Counted from the first letter of the stretch, positions 34,926-43,258 are shown. The stretch is DNA of 64,000 nt from SIG589 sp045652465 (GCA_045652465.1 JAZRUI010000015.1:295055-359054), one strand, 5' to 3'. A program made the numbers and translations. Notes: generated by a model not told the origin, from the sequence alone.

Positions 34926-36734
34926 GTGGCAAAGTGGCAGTTTTACACCACTAATGAATTAAAACCTCGCGGTTGGATTTATCGCCAGTTGAAAATGGAA
35001 GCGGAGGGCCTTTGCGGCAATCTCGATAAAGTTTGGCCCGATATTCGCGATAGCGCTTGGCTGGGAGGCTCGCGCGAGGGCTGGGAGAGAGTGCCCTATT
35101 GGCTCGATGGTTTCATTCCGCTTTCCTATCTTTTAGAGGATGAGGATATGATTTCGCGCGCTAAAAAATATATCGATTCAATCCTTTCATTCCAAGAGGA
35201 GGATGGCTGGATTTGCCCTTGCCCGCCCGAAAAGCGCAAAACTTATGATACTTGGGCGGTGCTTCTCATCTCCAAGGTATTAACCGTTTATTATCAATGC
35301 TCGCGTGATGAGCGCATCCCGAATGCTCTTTATAAAACCCTGCATAACTTTTATAATTTGCTCGAAAAGGGCGAACTTGAGTTGTTTAATTGGGGCAAGT
35401 TTCGCTGGTTTGAGGGCTTTATTGCCATTAAATTTTTAAGGGAGCGCTATAGCGATGAATGGATTCTAAAGCTTGCAAAAATCCTTCGCGAGCAGGGCGC
35501 CGACTATAACGATTATTGCGAAAGCTGGAAACGCCCCCTAAACACTTGGACCTTCCATACCCATATAGTGAACCTCGCTATGATGCTTAAATATGAGGCT
35601 ATGGAAAATGCGGTTTTGGGCGGGGAATATAGCGATTCCGCCGAGCGCCTTCGCGCAATCCTGCGCGAATATAACGGCACCCCCGTTGAAACCTTTACGG
35701 GCGATGAGTGCCTTTCGGGATTGAGCCCGATTCAGGGAACCGAGCTTTGCAGCGTTGTTGAGCAAATGTATTCTTATGAGCTGCTATATGCCCAAACGGG
35801 CGATAAAAAATGGCTGGAGCGGCTGGAGGTGCTCGCCTTTAACGCCCTTCCCGCAACCATTAGCGATGATATGTGGAGCCATCAGTATTTGCAGCAAAGC
35901 AACCAAATCGCTTGCATAACCTTTCCCGGAAAGTCCTTATTTAGAACCAATAGCAGCGAGGCGCATCTCTTCGGTCTTGAACCCCATTTCGGCTGCTGCA
36001 CATCTAATTTCGGTCAAGGCTGGCCAAGGTTTGCGCTTTGTGCCTTTATGCATAGCAAAGATGAAATAATAAATGCGGTTATGCTGCCCTCCGTTTTAGA
36101 GGAAAAAGGCGTTAAAATTGAACTTGAAACCGATTATCCCTTTAAAAACAACGCGCGCTATACTATAACCGCCGAGCGCGATTTCATCTTTAAAATCAGA
36201 ATTCCCTCCTTTGCGCGGCAACTGCTGGTAAACGGCGCGCCGCAAGAGGGAGATGAACTCATATTTGATATTAAAAAAGGGGAGAAGCGCGAAATAAATC
36301 TTGCCTTTGTGGTAAATCCCGAATTCGTTTCCCGACCTTATAATTTATTCGCGGCGAAGTGCGGCTCGCTTGTGTTTTCCGCTCCGATAGCTAATGAAAA
36401 GAAAATGCTCGAATATGAGCGAAATGGTGTCGAGCGAAAATATCCCTATTGCGATTATGAGCTTATTCCCAAAAGCGAATGGGGCTGGGCGTTTGCGAGC
36501 GATTCCCTCGAGCGAATAGAAAAGGAGATAAATGCCGTTCCGTTTGCCGAAAATTTCCCGCCCGTAACCCTAAAAACCGAGGCGTTTCGCATCGACTGGG
36601 GATTTGCCGATGGCTATGATTCGGCGTGCGCCAAAACCCCCGAAAGTTTAACGCCCCTCGGCGAGCCGAAAGAACTTATCCTGTATCCTTATGGCTGCGC
36701 GAAACTGCGCATGACCGAACTACCCAAAATATAA
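34926..36734 (+). CDS. Glycoside hydrolase family 127-like (beta-L-arabinofuranosidase, DUF1680)
   Basis: This 602-residue protein has the (alpha/alpha)6 barrel layout of GH127. The metal-thiolate catalytic site appears intact: an E-x-C in GTELCSVVEQMYS near residue 280 and the adjacent cysteine pair in HFGCCTSN near residue 357, matching the zinc ligands and nucleophile known from the Bifidobacterium enzyme. It has no signal peptide, so it acts on sugars in the cytoplasm. The start is a GTG behind AAAGGGGATGA. No transporter is adjacent, only the divergent AraC regulator. Confidence 0.88.
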   Translation: MAKWQFYTTNELKPRGWIYRQLKMEAEGLCGNLDKVWPDIRDSAWLGGSREGWERVPYWLDGFIPLSYLLEDEDMISRAKKYIDSILSFQEEDGWICPCPPEKRKTYDTWAVLLISKVLTVYYQCSRDERIPNALYKTLHNFYNLLEKGELELFNWGKFRWFEGFIAIKFLRERYSDEWILKLAKILREQGADYNDYCESWKRPLNTWTFHTHIVNLAMMLKYEAMENAVLGGEYSDSAERLRAILREYNGTPVETFTGDECLSGLSPIQGTELCSVVEQMYSYELLYAQTGDKKWLERLEVLAFNALPATISDDMWSHQYLQQSNQIACITFPGKSLFRTNSSEAHLFGLEPHFGCCTSNFGQGWPRFALCAFMHSKDEIINAVMLPSVLEEKGVKIELETDYPFKNNARYTITAERDFIFKIRIPSFARQLLVNGAPQEGDELIFDIKKGEKREINLAFVVNPEFVSRPYNLFAAKCGSLVFSAPIANEKKMLEYERNGVERKYPYCDYELIPKSEWGWAFASDSLERIEKEINAVPFAENFPPVTLKTEAFRIDWGFADGYDSACAKTPESLTPLGEPKELILYPYGCAKLRMTELPKI

Positions 36735-36738
36735 CTAA

Positions 36739-36768
36739 AAAAACACACCCCGTAGAGGGTGTGTTTTT
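36739..36768. terminator. Bidirectional terminator after the GH127 gene
   Basis: AAAAACACACCC and GGGTGTGTTTTT form a perfect stem around CGTAGA and serve the convergent genes on both sides. Confidence 0.92.
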
Positions 36769-36770
36769 AT

Positions 36771-37520
36771 TTATTCCGTTTCCATTTGATTTTGAGCAAT
36801 CAGTTTGCACTTTTTAAAGGTTTTATTAACGCTTCTTAAAAATAGCCATAAAATAACCAAAATGCCAACAATCACCGGCGACATTGCCCAAAAACGAATG
36901 CTGCTTATGGAAAAGTTGTTAATCATAAATGCGCTGCAAGCATATATTAAAATGCCCAAAAAAACAATTAAAACAATTGATATGGGGAATAAGCCTGAGG
37001 CCACTCTATTTCTAAGCTTTTTATAACTGAAAGTTGCAGTGTTTTCTAAAACCGAAATATCCTCGTTCACAATATTTATAGAGGGCTTAAAATAAAATTT
37101 TTTGCCCTTCCTAAATCGGGCGGGGGTATATTTTAATTCAACGGTTTTATCATTAGGATTTAAAATTTTAAATCTAACTTTTACATTTTCAAACGGTGAA
37201 AACGATTCAAAATCAGTAATTTCATCCTTATCCATAAGAGGTGCATCGTGGAGTATCATGAAAAGTAAGCCCCAAAATCCAATAACAAACAATTTGCCTA
37301 AAATAGTTAAAAATCCACATATAATTGAGCTTAAAATAGGGCTTTTTATTTTGTATTTTATGTATTCATTGGTGCTTATTTCCTCTATAGAAACCTCAAG
37401 TTCATCGCATGGCTCGTATTCAATTGTAGTTTCTTCCGCAAAGCAAACCTGCTTGTCGCCATATGTTAAGCGCAGGTAATCCGCGAAATGGTCGTCATTA
37501 ATTTTAAATGTAGTTTTCAT
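36771..37520 (-). CDS. Hypothetical membrane protein, 249 aa
   Basis: Two pairs of membrane segments are visible (about residues 61-90 and 172-230), separated by a soluble beta-rich region with FSPFENVKVRFKIL and an N-terminal soluble domain. No family is recognised. The gene is AT-rich compared with its neighbours, like the one at 16044, and may be horizontally acquired. It starts six bases after the upstream lipoprotein ends, so they may be cotranscribed. Confidence 0.7.
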   Translation of the reverse strand: MKTTFKINDDHFADYLRLTYGDKQVCFAEETTIEYEPCDELEVSIEEISTNEYIKYKIKSPILSSIICGFLTILGKLFVIGFWGLLFMILHDAPLMDKDEITDFESFSPFENVKVRFKILNPNDKTVELKYTPARFRKGKKFYFKPSINIVNEDISVLENTATFSYKKLRNRVASGLFPISIVLIVFLGILIYACSAFMINNFSISSIRFWAMSPVIVGILVILWLFLRSVNKTFKKCKLIAQNQMETE

Positions 37521-37526
37521 ATCTTT

Positions 37527-37949
37527 TTAGGTCAACCTATCAAACATTTGCAGCATTTCTTCCTCGGTTGTGTGGCGGCTTAAAATAAAGCTTCCGCTCT
37601 TAATTTCGGCAACCACCATTGCCGAAACAACCGGAACATTTCCGATATACATCTTTATGCTCTCGCCAGTAAGCTTCTTTGTAGCGTCGCGAAGCTTCTT
37701 TGCGCCTTCATCGGTCATTTCGAGCTCGATATAATAACCGTTATCATCACTGCTGCGGGCGAAAACGCGCTCAATATCGCTGTTATAAAACAAAACCTCG
37801 CCGCGCTCATCCTTAAAGAGAATAACCCTTGAATTAGTGAAGGAATCCTCCTTAACGGTCGTGATAGTATTGAGGACTTTGCTGCCGCCGCATCCAACAA
37901 GCGAAAGCAAAACCAAAACAACCAATCCCAAGCATAAAATCTTTTTCAT
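37527..37949 (-). CDS. Lipoprotein with SecD P1-head-like domain
   Basis: This 140-residue protein has a lipoprotein signal with lipobox LSLVGC (cysteine near residue 20). The domain after it carries YYIELEMTDEGAKKLRDATKKL and IYIGNVPVVSAMV-type segments, resembling the periplasmic head subdomain of SecD. It is too short to be a translocase. The start at 37949 is chosen because it begins the signal peptide and has an AAGGAGAAG site. Function unknown. Confidence 0.7.
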   Translation of the reverse strand: MKKILCLGLVVLVLLSLVGCGGSKVLNTITTVKEDSFTNSRVILFKDERGEVLFYNSDIERVFARSSDDNGYYIELEMTDEGAKKLRDATKKLTGESIKMYIGNVPVVSAMVVAEIKSGSFILSRHTTEEEMLQMFDRLT

Positions 37950-37959
37950 ATTCTTCTCC

Positions 37960-38874
37960 TTAAAAGCTATCAATGATTGCATATAAGTTTTCATCCGAAT
38001 ATTCGATTTCCGATGAGAACATTCTAACCAAATCGAGCTGGTCAGCTACCGTGAATTCGCCGTTTAGCGCAAAAATCGCTGCGCCCATTGCGCGCAAGAT
38101 GTAAAACCCGAGAGCCGCAAAGCATAAACGGCTAAACGCCTCCTCCATATTGGGCGCAACCGCGAAGTGTCGAAATATTATGTAAACCAAAAACTGCTCG
38201 TATTCATATAGCCTATCGCTCATATGGCGGTCAAAGTCCGCGAGGTCGCAGGGGAGAGCGCGAATGGTGTTTTCCAGCATCTCGCCCCAATCATCGCAAA
38301 GCCGCTCAAGCGATAATAGCCGCCTGCACCAATCTTTAATATCAAGGTCGGGAGCCTCGCGACCAAACAGCGCGAAAGCATCAAAAATGCGCTCTTCAAT
38401 GCCCTTTTCGCGGTTTTGAAGGCGGCTAAAAATTTCCTCGCGCAACAGCATTATTTTATCGCTTCCCGCATAATCGGGGAGGTCTGCTTTTTCTTTTCTT
38501 GCGATAATAATGCGCGCCGCCTCTTCGCAGCAAAGCCCGAGACCCATCTCATCGCGGTCGGGCAACTCGTTTATAAAGCGCGGATGGTCGCGGCAAATGT
38601 TGCAAATTGCGTTTTCGCCAAGCTCGCTTATAATATCGCATAAATTGTTATTGTTTAAAAAGGGGCATCGCTCATCCTGCCCCAAAACAAAATGAGGCGC
38701 AGGGCTTTGCAAAATATTTTCGCGCAACCGCCCTCCGAGCTCTCCGGAAATGCCCTCATAAAGAGCGAGAGTTTCCTCATCAATATCAATTTCCCAGCCG
38801 ATGCAGCAGTTATGGCTGCAGCGGTCAGCGATGCATTTGAACTCATCATAATAAGAAGGAACCATGAGCGCCAT
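37960..38874 (-). CDS. FliB family lysine-N-methylase-like protein
   Basis: This 304-residue protein starts with the cysteine cluster typical of the family, FKCIADRCSHNCCIGWEI, followed by CPFLNNNNLCDI and AICNICRDHPRF and a further CC pair. These cysteines probably bind an iron-sulfur cluster. FliB methylates flagellin lysines in Salmonella, but relatives are common in non-motile Clostridia and no flagellar gene is present here, so the substrate is unknown. The start at 38874 has a GAGGTGG site. Confidence 0.82.
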   Translation of the reverse strand: MALMVPSYYDEFKCIADRCSHNCCIGWEIDIDEETLALYEGISGELGGRLRENILQSPAPHFVLGQDERCPFLNNNNLCDIISELGENAICNICRDHPRFINELPDRDEMGLGLCCEEAARIIIARKEKADLPDYAGSDKIMLLREEIFSRLQNREKGIEERIFDAFALFGREAPDLDIKDWCRRLLSLERLCDDWGEMLENTIRALPCDLADFDRHMSDRLYEYEQFLVYIIFRHFAVAPNMEEAFSRLCFAALGFYILRAMGAAIFALNGEFTVADQLDLVRMFSSEIEYSDENLYAIIDSF

Positions 38875-38937
38875 AAAAACCACCTCACTACCCCTTATTA
38901 TACACCATCAAAAATAATGTTACAAGATATCATTTGC

Positions 38938-38967
38938 GGATATTACCAATCGTTTCAGCACACAATA
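38938..38967 (+). promoter_or_regulatory. Putative SigG-type promoter for spoVAD
   Basis: GGATA (38938-38942) and CACAATA (38961-38967) are 18 bases apart, each with one mismatch to the SigG consensus, and lie 23 bases before the spoVAD ATG. Forespore expression is expected for spoVA genes. Confidence 0.4.
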
Positions 38968-39605
38968 ATTTAAAAAAAGGAGCGATATTTATGCCGAAAC
39001 GATTGGGAAAAAGAAGCATAATTTTCGAAAACTGCCCGCGCATCGAGGGGTTTTATGCATCGGTGGGTAAGAAAGAGGGCGAGGGTCCGCTCGCAAAGGA
39101 ATTCGATGAAATAAATGATGATATAGCGCTGGGACTCGGCTCATTTGAACGCGCCGAAAGCGAGCTTCAGCGCCGCGCGGTTTTGGGTGCGCTTAAAAAG
39201 GCGGGCGTGAATCCCGAGGAGGTCGATATGATTTTCGCGGGCGACCTTTTAAACCAGTGCATCGGCAGCAGCTTCGGCGTTATGGATTTGGATATCCCGT
39301 TTTTGGGGCTCTATGGCGCCTGCTCAACCATGGCGCTCTCGTTTTTAAACGCTGCGGTTTATGTTGATAGCGCCGCGGCAAAGCGAGCCGTTGCCGTAAC
39401 CTCATCGCATTTTTGTTCGGCTGAACGGCAATACCGTTTTCCGCTCGAATATGGTTCCCAGCGCCCTCAAACCGCCCAATGGACAGTAACGGGAAGCGGA
39501 GCCGTCTTGCTGGGGGATAGGGGCGCAGTTTATGCCCATTCGGCAACGGTCGGCAAGATTTGCGATTTAGGGGTTAAGGACCAAAACAATATGGGCGCCG
39601 CCATG

Positions 39606-39620
39606 GCTCCTGATGATGTT
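39606..39620. other. Left junction of the island inside spoVAD
   Basis: SpoVAD similarity ends at the GCTCCT codons (39606-39611) after conserved MGAAMAP. The sequence then becomes AT-rich and non-homologous. The break is within about ten bases and marks the likely attachment-site core. The right junction is outside the window. Confidence 0.65.
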
Positions 39621-39626
39621 AAAATA

Positions 39627-39662
39627 AGACCATACCCAAAGTTAGAGGGTATGGTCTTTTTC
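39627..39662 (+). terminator. Hairpin terminator just inside the island
   Basis: AGACCATACCC and GGGTATGGTCT form an eleven-base stem around a nine-base loop, then T-rich TTTTCT. It lies before the in-frame stop of the truncated spoVAD, so spoVAD transcripts ending here would lack a stop codon. Confidence 0.8.
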
Positions 39663-39739
39663 TACACACAAATCCAGTATTTAAGGGGGGTTTAGAGCAC
39701 TTTTAATAGATTTTTAAAGCACAAAAATATGTAAAAACA

Positions 39740-39778
39740 GTGGACTGAAATAAACACACTATGTATAAAGTAGTCCAC
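39740..39778. promoter_or_regulatory. Inverted repeat upstream of the AbiEi-like gene
   Basis: GTGGACT (39740-39746) and AGTCCAC (39772-39778) are separated by 25 bases and end just before the AAAGGAGG site of the next gene. AbiEi antitoxins are known to bind inverted repeats in their own promoters, so this could be an operator. Confidence 0.4.
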
Positions 39779-39797
39779 AAAAAAGGAGGTAAAATTA

Positions 39798-40412
39798 ATG
39801 CTACAGTATTTAATACATACTTTTGGGTATAATCAACCTTTTAGAATTTCGGAAATTGAATACAAAGATTTTTCACGAACTTGGAAATATAATTGTATAG
39901 TTGAACTCTGTCAAAAGGGCGAGGTAGTACATCTTGAAAGAGATGTATATTATGTACCCAAGAAAAACAAATTCGGTATAGTACCATTTGACCCGATGAA
40001 GATTATCGAAAAGAAATATATTAAAGATAACGAAAATGTACAGGGCTATTTTTCTGGCAAATATTTGTTATATCAACTTGGTTTGTCAAAGGTCAATCCC
40101 AAGACAATAGAAATTTATTCTAACAATGAAACACAAAGAAGCAAAGTGGTAAATATTTGTGGTAAAAGATTATTGTTACATAAACCACGAACTAAAATCG
40201 ATAAGTTTAACGCCTCTGTTCTATGCTTTTTGGAACTAATGAACGGTATTGATGTAGAAACCCTTGACGAGTATAAACGAAAACTAATCGCTGATTATAT
40301 CAACGAAAACCGTATAACCCAAAAGCAAATCACCAAATACATACCGTATTTCCCCGATAAGACCTGCCGAAATCTAATCGAAAGCGAGGTAATCTACCGT
40401 GTCCCGCAGTAA
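39798..40412 (+). CDS. AbiEi-like / DUF6088 antitoxin-type protein
   Basis: This 204-residue protein has a winged-helix-like N-terminus (FRISEIEYKDFSRTWKYNCIVELCQKGEVVHLERDVYYVP) and a second domain like the AbiEi antitoxin C-terminal region, including YFSGKYLLYQLGLS and the ETQRSKVVNICGKRLLLHKP strand pair. AbiEi partners the AbiEii nucleotidyltransferase toxin in type IV toxin-antitoxin systems. No AbiEii is found; the next gene encodes a small membrane protein and overlaps this one by 14 bases. An AAAGGAGG site precedes the ATG. Confidence 0.65.
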   Translation: MLQYLIHTFGYNQPFRISEIEYKDFSRTWKYNCIVELCQKGEVVHLERDVYYVPKKNKFGIVPFDPMKIIEKKYIKDNENVQGYFSGKYLLYQLGLSKVNPKTIEIYSNNETQRSKVVNICGKRLLLHKPRTKIDKFNASVLCFLELMNGIDVETLDEYKRKLIADYINENRITQKQITKYIPYFPDKTCRNLIESEVIYRVPQ

Positions 40413-40854
40413 TAGTTGTATGGTTTGTACATACCTAATCGAACTTGTAGCAGGAATAATGACCGGTTACATATTTATCTATCTTGACGATGCCATTGTG
40501 ATGAGATTTGCACTTTTGATGTTGTATATTCCCGCAGTTCTCGTCTTAGTAGATGCAAAATCAAAAATGGTAAGATTCCTTGTCTATCTTATGCTGACCG
40601 CGGTCTGCTTTTGGGGCTTGCTTTACGCCATCTATTTCCGCCGACCTTTCGGCTTTTCTCTTATCTTTTGCGCCATTGTCGGCTTTATCTACTATGTCAT
40701 ATTTACCGATACCGCCAAAAAGGATAAAATGTCAAAAATAATTATTGTCAATTTCTGCTTTTTCACGCTCGTGTTCTTAATCGCACTCTCTTGTAACTTG
40801 ATGTTCAACCCAAGACACGCACCCCTCCTCAACGGCGGAGCAGTTATGTGGTGA
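40399..40854 (+). CDS. Small membrane protein overlapping the AbiEi-like gene
   Basis: About four membrane segments occupy this 151-residue protein (about residues 12-30, 33-51, 58-100 in two parts, and 112-132). It starts at a GTG inside the end of the AbiEi-like gene, so it is translationally coupled to it. The C-terminus is short and soluble. No family is recognised. Coupling makes it a candidate effector or membrane toxin partner, but that is inference only. Confidence 0.65.
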   Translation: MSRSNSCMVCTYLIELVAGIMTGYIFIYLDDAIVMRFALLMLYIPAVLVLVDAKSKMVRFLVYLMLTAVCFWGLLYAIYFRRPFGFSLIFCAIVGFIYYVIFTDTAKKDKMSKIIIVNFCFFTLVFLIALSCNLMFNPRHAPLLNGGAVMW

Positions 40855-40869
40855 TATATAATCTTAGAG

Positions 40870-40898
40870 TTGACTGCGTTGTGGTAAATTGATATAAT
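40870..40898 (+). promoter_or_regulatory. Strong SigA promoter for the MATE leader
   Basis: TTGACT (40870-40875) and TATAAT (40893-40898) are 17 bases apart. The predicted transcript would begin near 40905, giving a leader of about 200 bases before the MATE gene. Confidence 0.8.
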
Positions 40899-40904
40899 AG
40901 AAAT

Positions 40905-41107
40905 GTAAATAGTGACTTTAGGCGGTTGCTTTTGCAATCGGGAATCTTACCGCAAACCTGACAGACTTGCGGTATCTTCCGGCAAAATGCACTTATGGTC
41001 GCAGACTCGTCAATTACGGGATTATTGTCTTAGTTTTCGGCATCTGCGCATTCGTGCAGATGCTTTTCTTTTGTCCTTTTACTAATATTGAGTAAAGGGG
41101 TAACATT
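40905..41107 (+). promoter_or_regulatory. Structured leader with upstream ORFs and attenuator before the MATE gene
   Basis: The leader contains a perfect hairpin (TACCGCAA 40948-40955 with TTGCGGTA 40967-40974). Two overlapping small ORFs follow: one of 12 codons plus stop (40995-41033, encoding MVADSSITGLLS) and one of 32 codons (40987-41085). Then comes an intrinsic terminator (GCATCTGC 41040-41047 with GCAGATGC 41056-41063, then TTTTCTTTT). The short ORF stops seven bases before the terminator stem. This is the form of a ribosome-mediated attenuator of drug-resistance genes. I do not recognise it as a named riboswitch class. Confidence 0.55.
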
Positions 41108-42448
41108 ATGTTTTCCAAACTGAAACTGTCATTACAAAACATCAACTACAAACTCTATTTCGCACTCCTTATTTTAGGACTTGCACCAACCGTATACACA
41201 ACTGTACGTGTGTTTCTTCTCGGTTCACTTCCCGGAGAATATTCATTCTCAATCGCAGGACAACTGTCTTGGGTAAATCTGCTTTATGAAATCATAAACG
41301 AGGCAATTATTTTGCCGTTGTTTTATTTCGTAGGCAAGGTGGCAACCGACAAAAAAGAGTTTACCAACCGTGTGAAAACAGGACTAATAATGTCACTCGG
41401 CATATATCTAGTGCTGTCAGCGGTTATCATTTGTTTTGCAAAACCTCTTTTATCATTTATGGCAACTGACAAGTCTATAATTGACGCATCGACTACATAC
41501 ATCCGCATTGAGAGTGTTGCAAATATCTTTTTAATTCTTTCACAGTTTGTGCTTGTAGCACTTGTAACCATAAATAAAAGTAAATATCTTTACATTTTAA
41601 CCTTTGCTAGACTTATACTTAGTTTGGTTTGCGATACTTTCCTCGTATCATCACTCCCAATATCACATAACCTTGGTGTAAACGGAATAGGATACTCAAA
41701 TATTATAGTAAACATTGTTTTACTCATTGTATCCCTTGTGTTACTATCAAAAGAAAACATCAATGTTTTTGACAGATCAAAACTAAACTTCGCATGGGTT
41801 AAAGAGTTTATAAAAATTGGTAGTATTTCAGGACTTGAGTCCCTTGTTCGCAATGTTGCCTATATGGTTATGATTTCACGAATGGTTAATGTTGTTGGCG
41901 AGCAAGGTACCTATTGGGTGGCAAATAACTTTATTTGGGGTTGGCTACTGCTTCCTGTTTTACAACTGGGCGAACTTATCAAACAAGAAACCGCAACCGA
42001 TAAAGAAAATGTACGTAAAAATAGCCTTGGCTATTTTGGAATAACTGCAATTATTTCAGCCTTGTGGCTTGTTAGCATACCGCTTTGGAAACCGTTTATG
42101 GCAAATGTTTTGCAGTTTACTGACGTGGATAAACTGTTTAACCTTGTGTTTGTTCTCGTTGGCTTTTATGTACTTTACGCTTTCCAAAATGTGTTCGACT
42201 CTATATTCTACGGACTCGGCAAAACAAACTATATGCTTTTTGAATCGGTGGTCACCAATGCGATTTATTACGGTATAGCGTTTGTGCTTTACACTACGGG
42301 CGTCTGGACTCCGTCACTTATCGGAATTGCTTTGCTTTTCGGCATTGGCAATGCCTTTGATAGCCTTGTTTCTCTCGGCGCATTCGCATTCTTACTTAAA
42401 AAAGAAAAGATAAATATATTAAAGATCGATCAAAACAGCAACCGCTGA
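41108..42448 (+). CDS. MATE family multidrug/Na+ antiporter
   Basis: This 446-residue protein has twelve hydrophobic segments in two six-helix halves, as expected for MATE exporters. The segments around LGLAPTVYTTVRVFLLGSL at the start and SISGLESLVRNVAYMVMISRMVNVVGEQGTYWVANNF in the second half fit the family. It likely exports a toxic organic compound or antibiotic. Expression appears controlled by the upstream leader and attenuator. AAAGGGG precedes the ATG. The substrate cannot be read from sequence. Confidence 0.85.
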   Translation: MFSKLKLSLQNINYKLYFALLILGLAPTVYTTVRVFLLGSLPGEYSFSIAGQLSWVNLLYEIINEAIILPLFYFVGKVATDKKEFTNRVKTGLIMSLGIYLVLSAVIICFAKPLLSFMATDKSIIDASTTYIRIESVANIFLILSQFVLVALVTINKSKYLYILTFARLILSLVCDTFLVSSLPISHNLGVNGIGYSNIIVNIVLLIVSLVLLSKENINVFDRSKLNFAWVKEFIKIGSISGLESLVRNVAYMVMISRMVNVVGEQGTYWVANNFIWGWLLLPVLQLGELIKQETATDKENVRKNSLGYFGITAIISALWLVSIPLWKPFMANVLQFTDVDKLFNLVFVLVGFYVLYAFQNVFDSIFYGLGKTNYMLFESVVTNAIYYGIAFVLYTTGVWTPSLIGIALLFGIGNAFDSLVSLGAFAFLLKKEKINILKIDQNSNR

Positions 42449-42468
42449 AGCGTAAAACTTCAGCGGTT
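42440..42468. terminator. Stem-loop between MATE and manganese catalase genes
   Basis: AACCGCTGAAG and CTTCAGCGGTT form an eleven-base perfect stem overlapping the MATE stop codon. T-runs are weak on both sides, but the position between convergent genes fits a terminator. Confidence 0.65.
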
Positions 42469-42474
42469 GTTACT

Positions 42475-43140
42475 TTATTTATTAAATGAAACAGGCTCGG
42501 TTTCGCCTGTAGCAAATGCGTTAGGACCGGGATCCGACATTGAAAAATACATTTTAGCAGCCTTTGTTGTGCCGAAATCTCGGTTAGAGCCTGAATTCTG
42601 TACCTTGTTAAAGGCATCGCGGAACATCTGATTGTGCGCTTCTTCACGGTTTAAGAGGAAGTCGATGGTCTCACGCACCTTTTTGTCATCAATCTGGCGG
42701 TAGAGATATTCATAAACAACCTTTGCTCGTTGTTCGGATGCGATATTGCTTAAGAGGTCTGCGCATAGGTCGCCCGTAACCGTTACATAGTCGCCTGTCC
42801 AGGAATAACCCGAAGCATTGATAAGACCAGGGTTCAGACCAAGTTGAACGTGGGTCTGAATTTCTCCCGCGGGCACCTTTTCCACATCAACATCGTGACC
42901 GTTTAAAAGGTTGATTGTCTGCCCAATCATTTCCATATGGCCAAGTTCCTCGGCGGCAATGTCAAGAAACAAATCCTTAATTTCAGGGTCTTTGATTCTA
43001 AAACTCTGCGACATATACTGCATAGCCGCCTTAAGCTCACCGTTACCGCCGCCAAGTTGTTCCTGCAAAAGTGCCGCATACTGCGGATTTGGTTTCTCTA
43101 CTGCTACAGGATGAAATAACATCTTTTCGTGTTTAAACAT
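42475..43140 (-). CDS. Manganese catalase family protein
   Basis: This 221-residue ferritin-like protein has the di-manganese catalase features: FRIKDPEIKDLFLDIAAEELGHMEMIG near residue 50, which carries the first E-x2-H ligand set, and FLLNREEAHNQMFRDAF near residue 165, which carries the second. In spore formers this family includes the coat protein CotJC, but cotJA/cotJB are absent here. It likely removes hydrogen peroxide. A CGGAGGTAAG site precedes the ATG. Confidence 0.92.
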   Translation of the reverse strand: MFKHEKMLFHPVAVEKPNPQYAALLQEQLGGGNGELKAAMQYMSQSFRIKDPEIKDLFLDIAAEELGHMEMIGQTINLLNGHDVDVEKVPAGEIQTHVQLGLNPGLINASGYSWTGDYVTVTGDLCADLLSNIASEQRAKVVYEYLYRQIDDKKVRETIDFLLNREEAHNQMFRDAFNKVQNSGSNRDFGTTKAAKMYFSMSDPGPNAFATGETEPVSFNK

Positions 43141-43218
43141 AAACTTACCTCCGTTTATTTGGTATTAGATATTCTTTCCAATTCAGCGGAGGATATACGA
43201 ACACCACACTAAATAGTA

Positions 43219-43247
43219 AAGCTCTCTGTCGAAACAGAGAGCTTTTT
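43219..43247. terminator. Stem-loop downstream of the XRE gene
   Basis: GCTCTCTGT and ACAGAGAGC form a nine-base stem around CGAA with A/T flanks. It lies between the minus-strand XRE gene and the catalase promoter. Confidence 0.7.
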
Positions 43248-43258
43248 CGTACACAAAA

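Larger units (their letters stand above)
38991..39695 (+). pseudogene. spoVAD: Stage V sporulation protein AD, 5' part interrupted by the island
   Basis: The frame starts with a good SpoVAD N-terminus (KRSIIFENCPRIEGFYASVG) and continues through a thiolase-like fold with DLLNQCIGSSFG, GLYGACSTMALSF and SSHFCSAERQYRFPLEYG, up to NMGAAMAP near residue 207. The family then needs about 130 more residues. Instead the frame runs 27 codons into unrelated AT-rich sequence and stops at 39695. SpoVAD binds dipicolinic acid during spore loading. Loss of the C-terminal domain should inactivate it unless the missing half is rejoined. An AAAAAAGGAG site supports the start at 38991. Confidence 0.9.

Noticed and set aside
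42475..43140. Calling the manganese catalase CotJC
   Set aside because: cotJA and cotJB, which normally accompany cotJC, are missing and the gene sits on the island; only the family call is supported.
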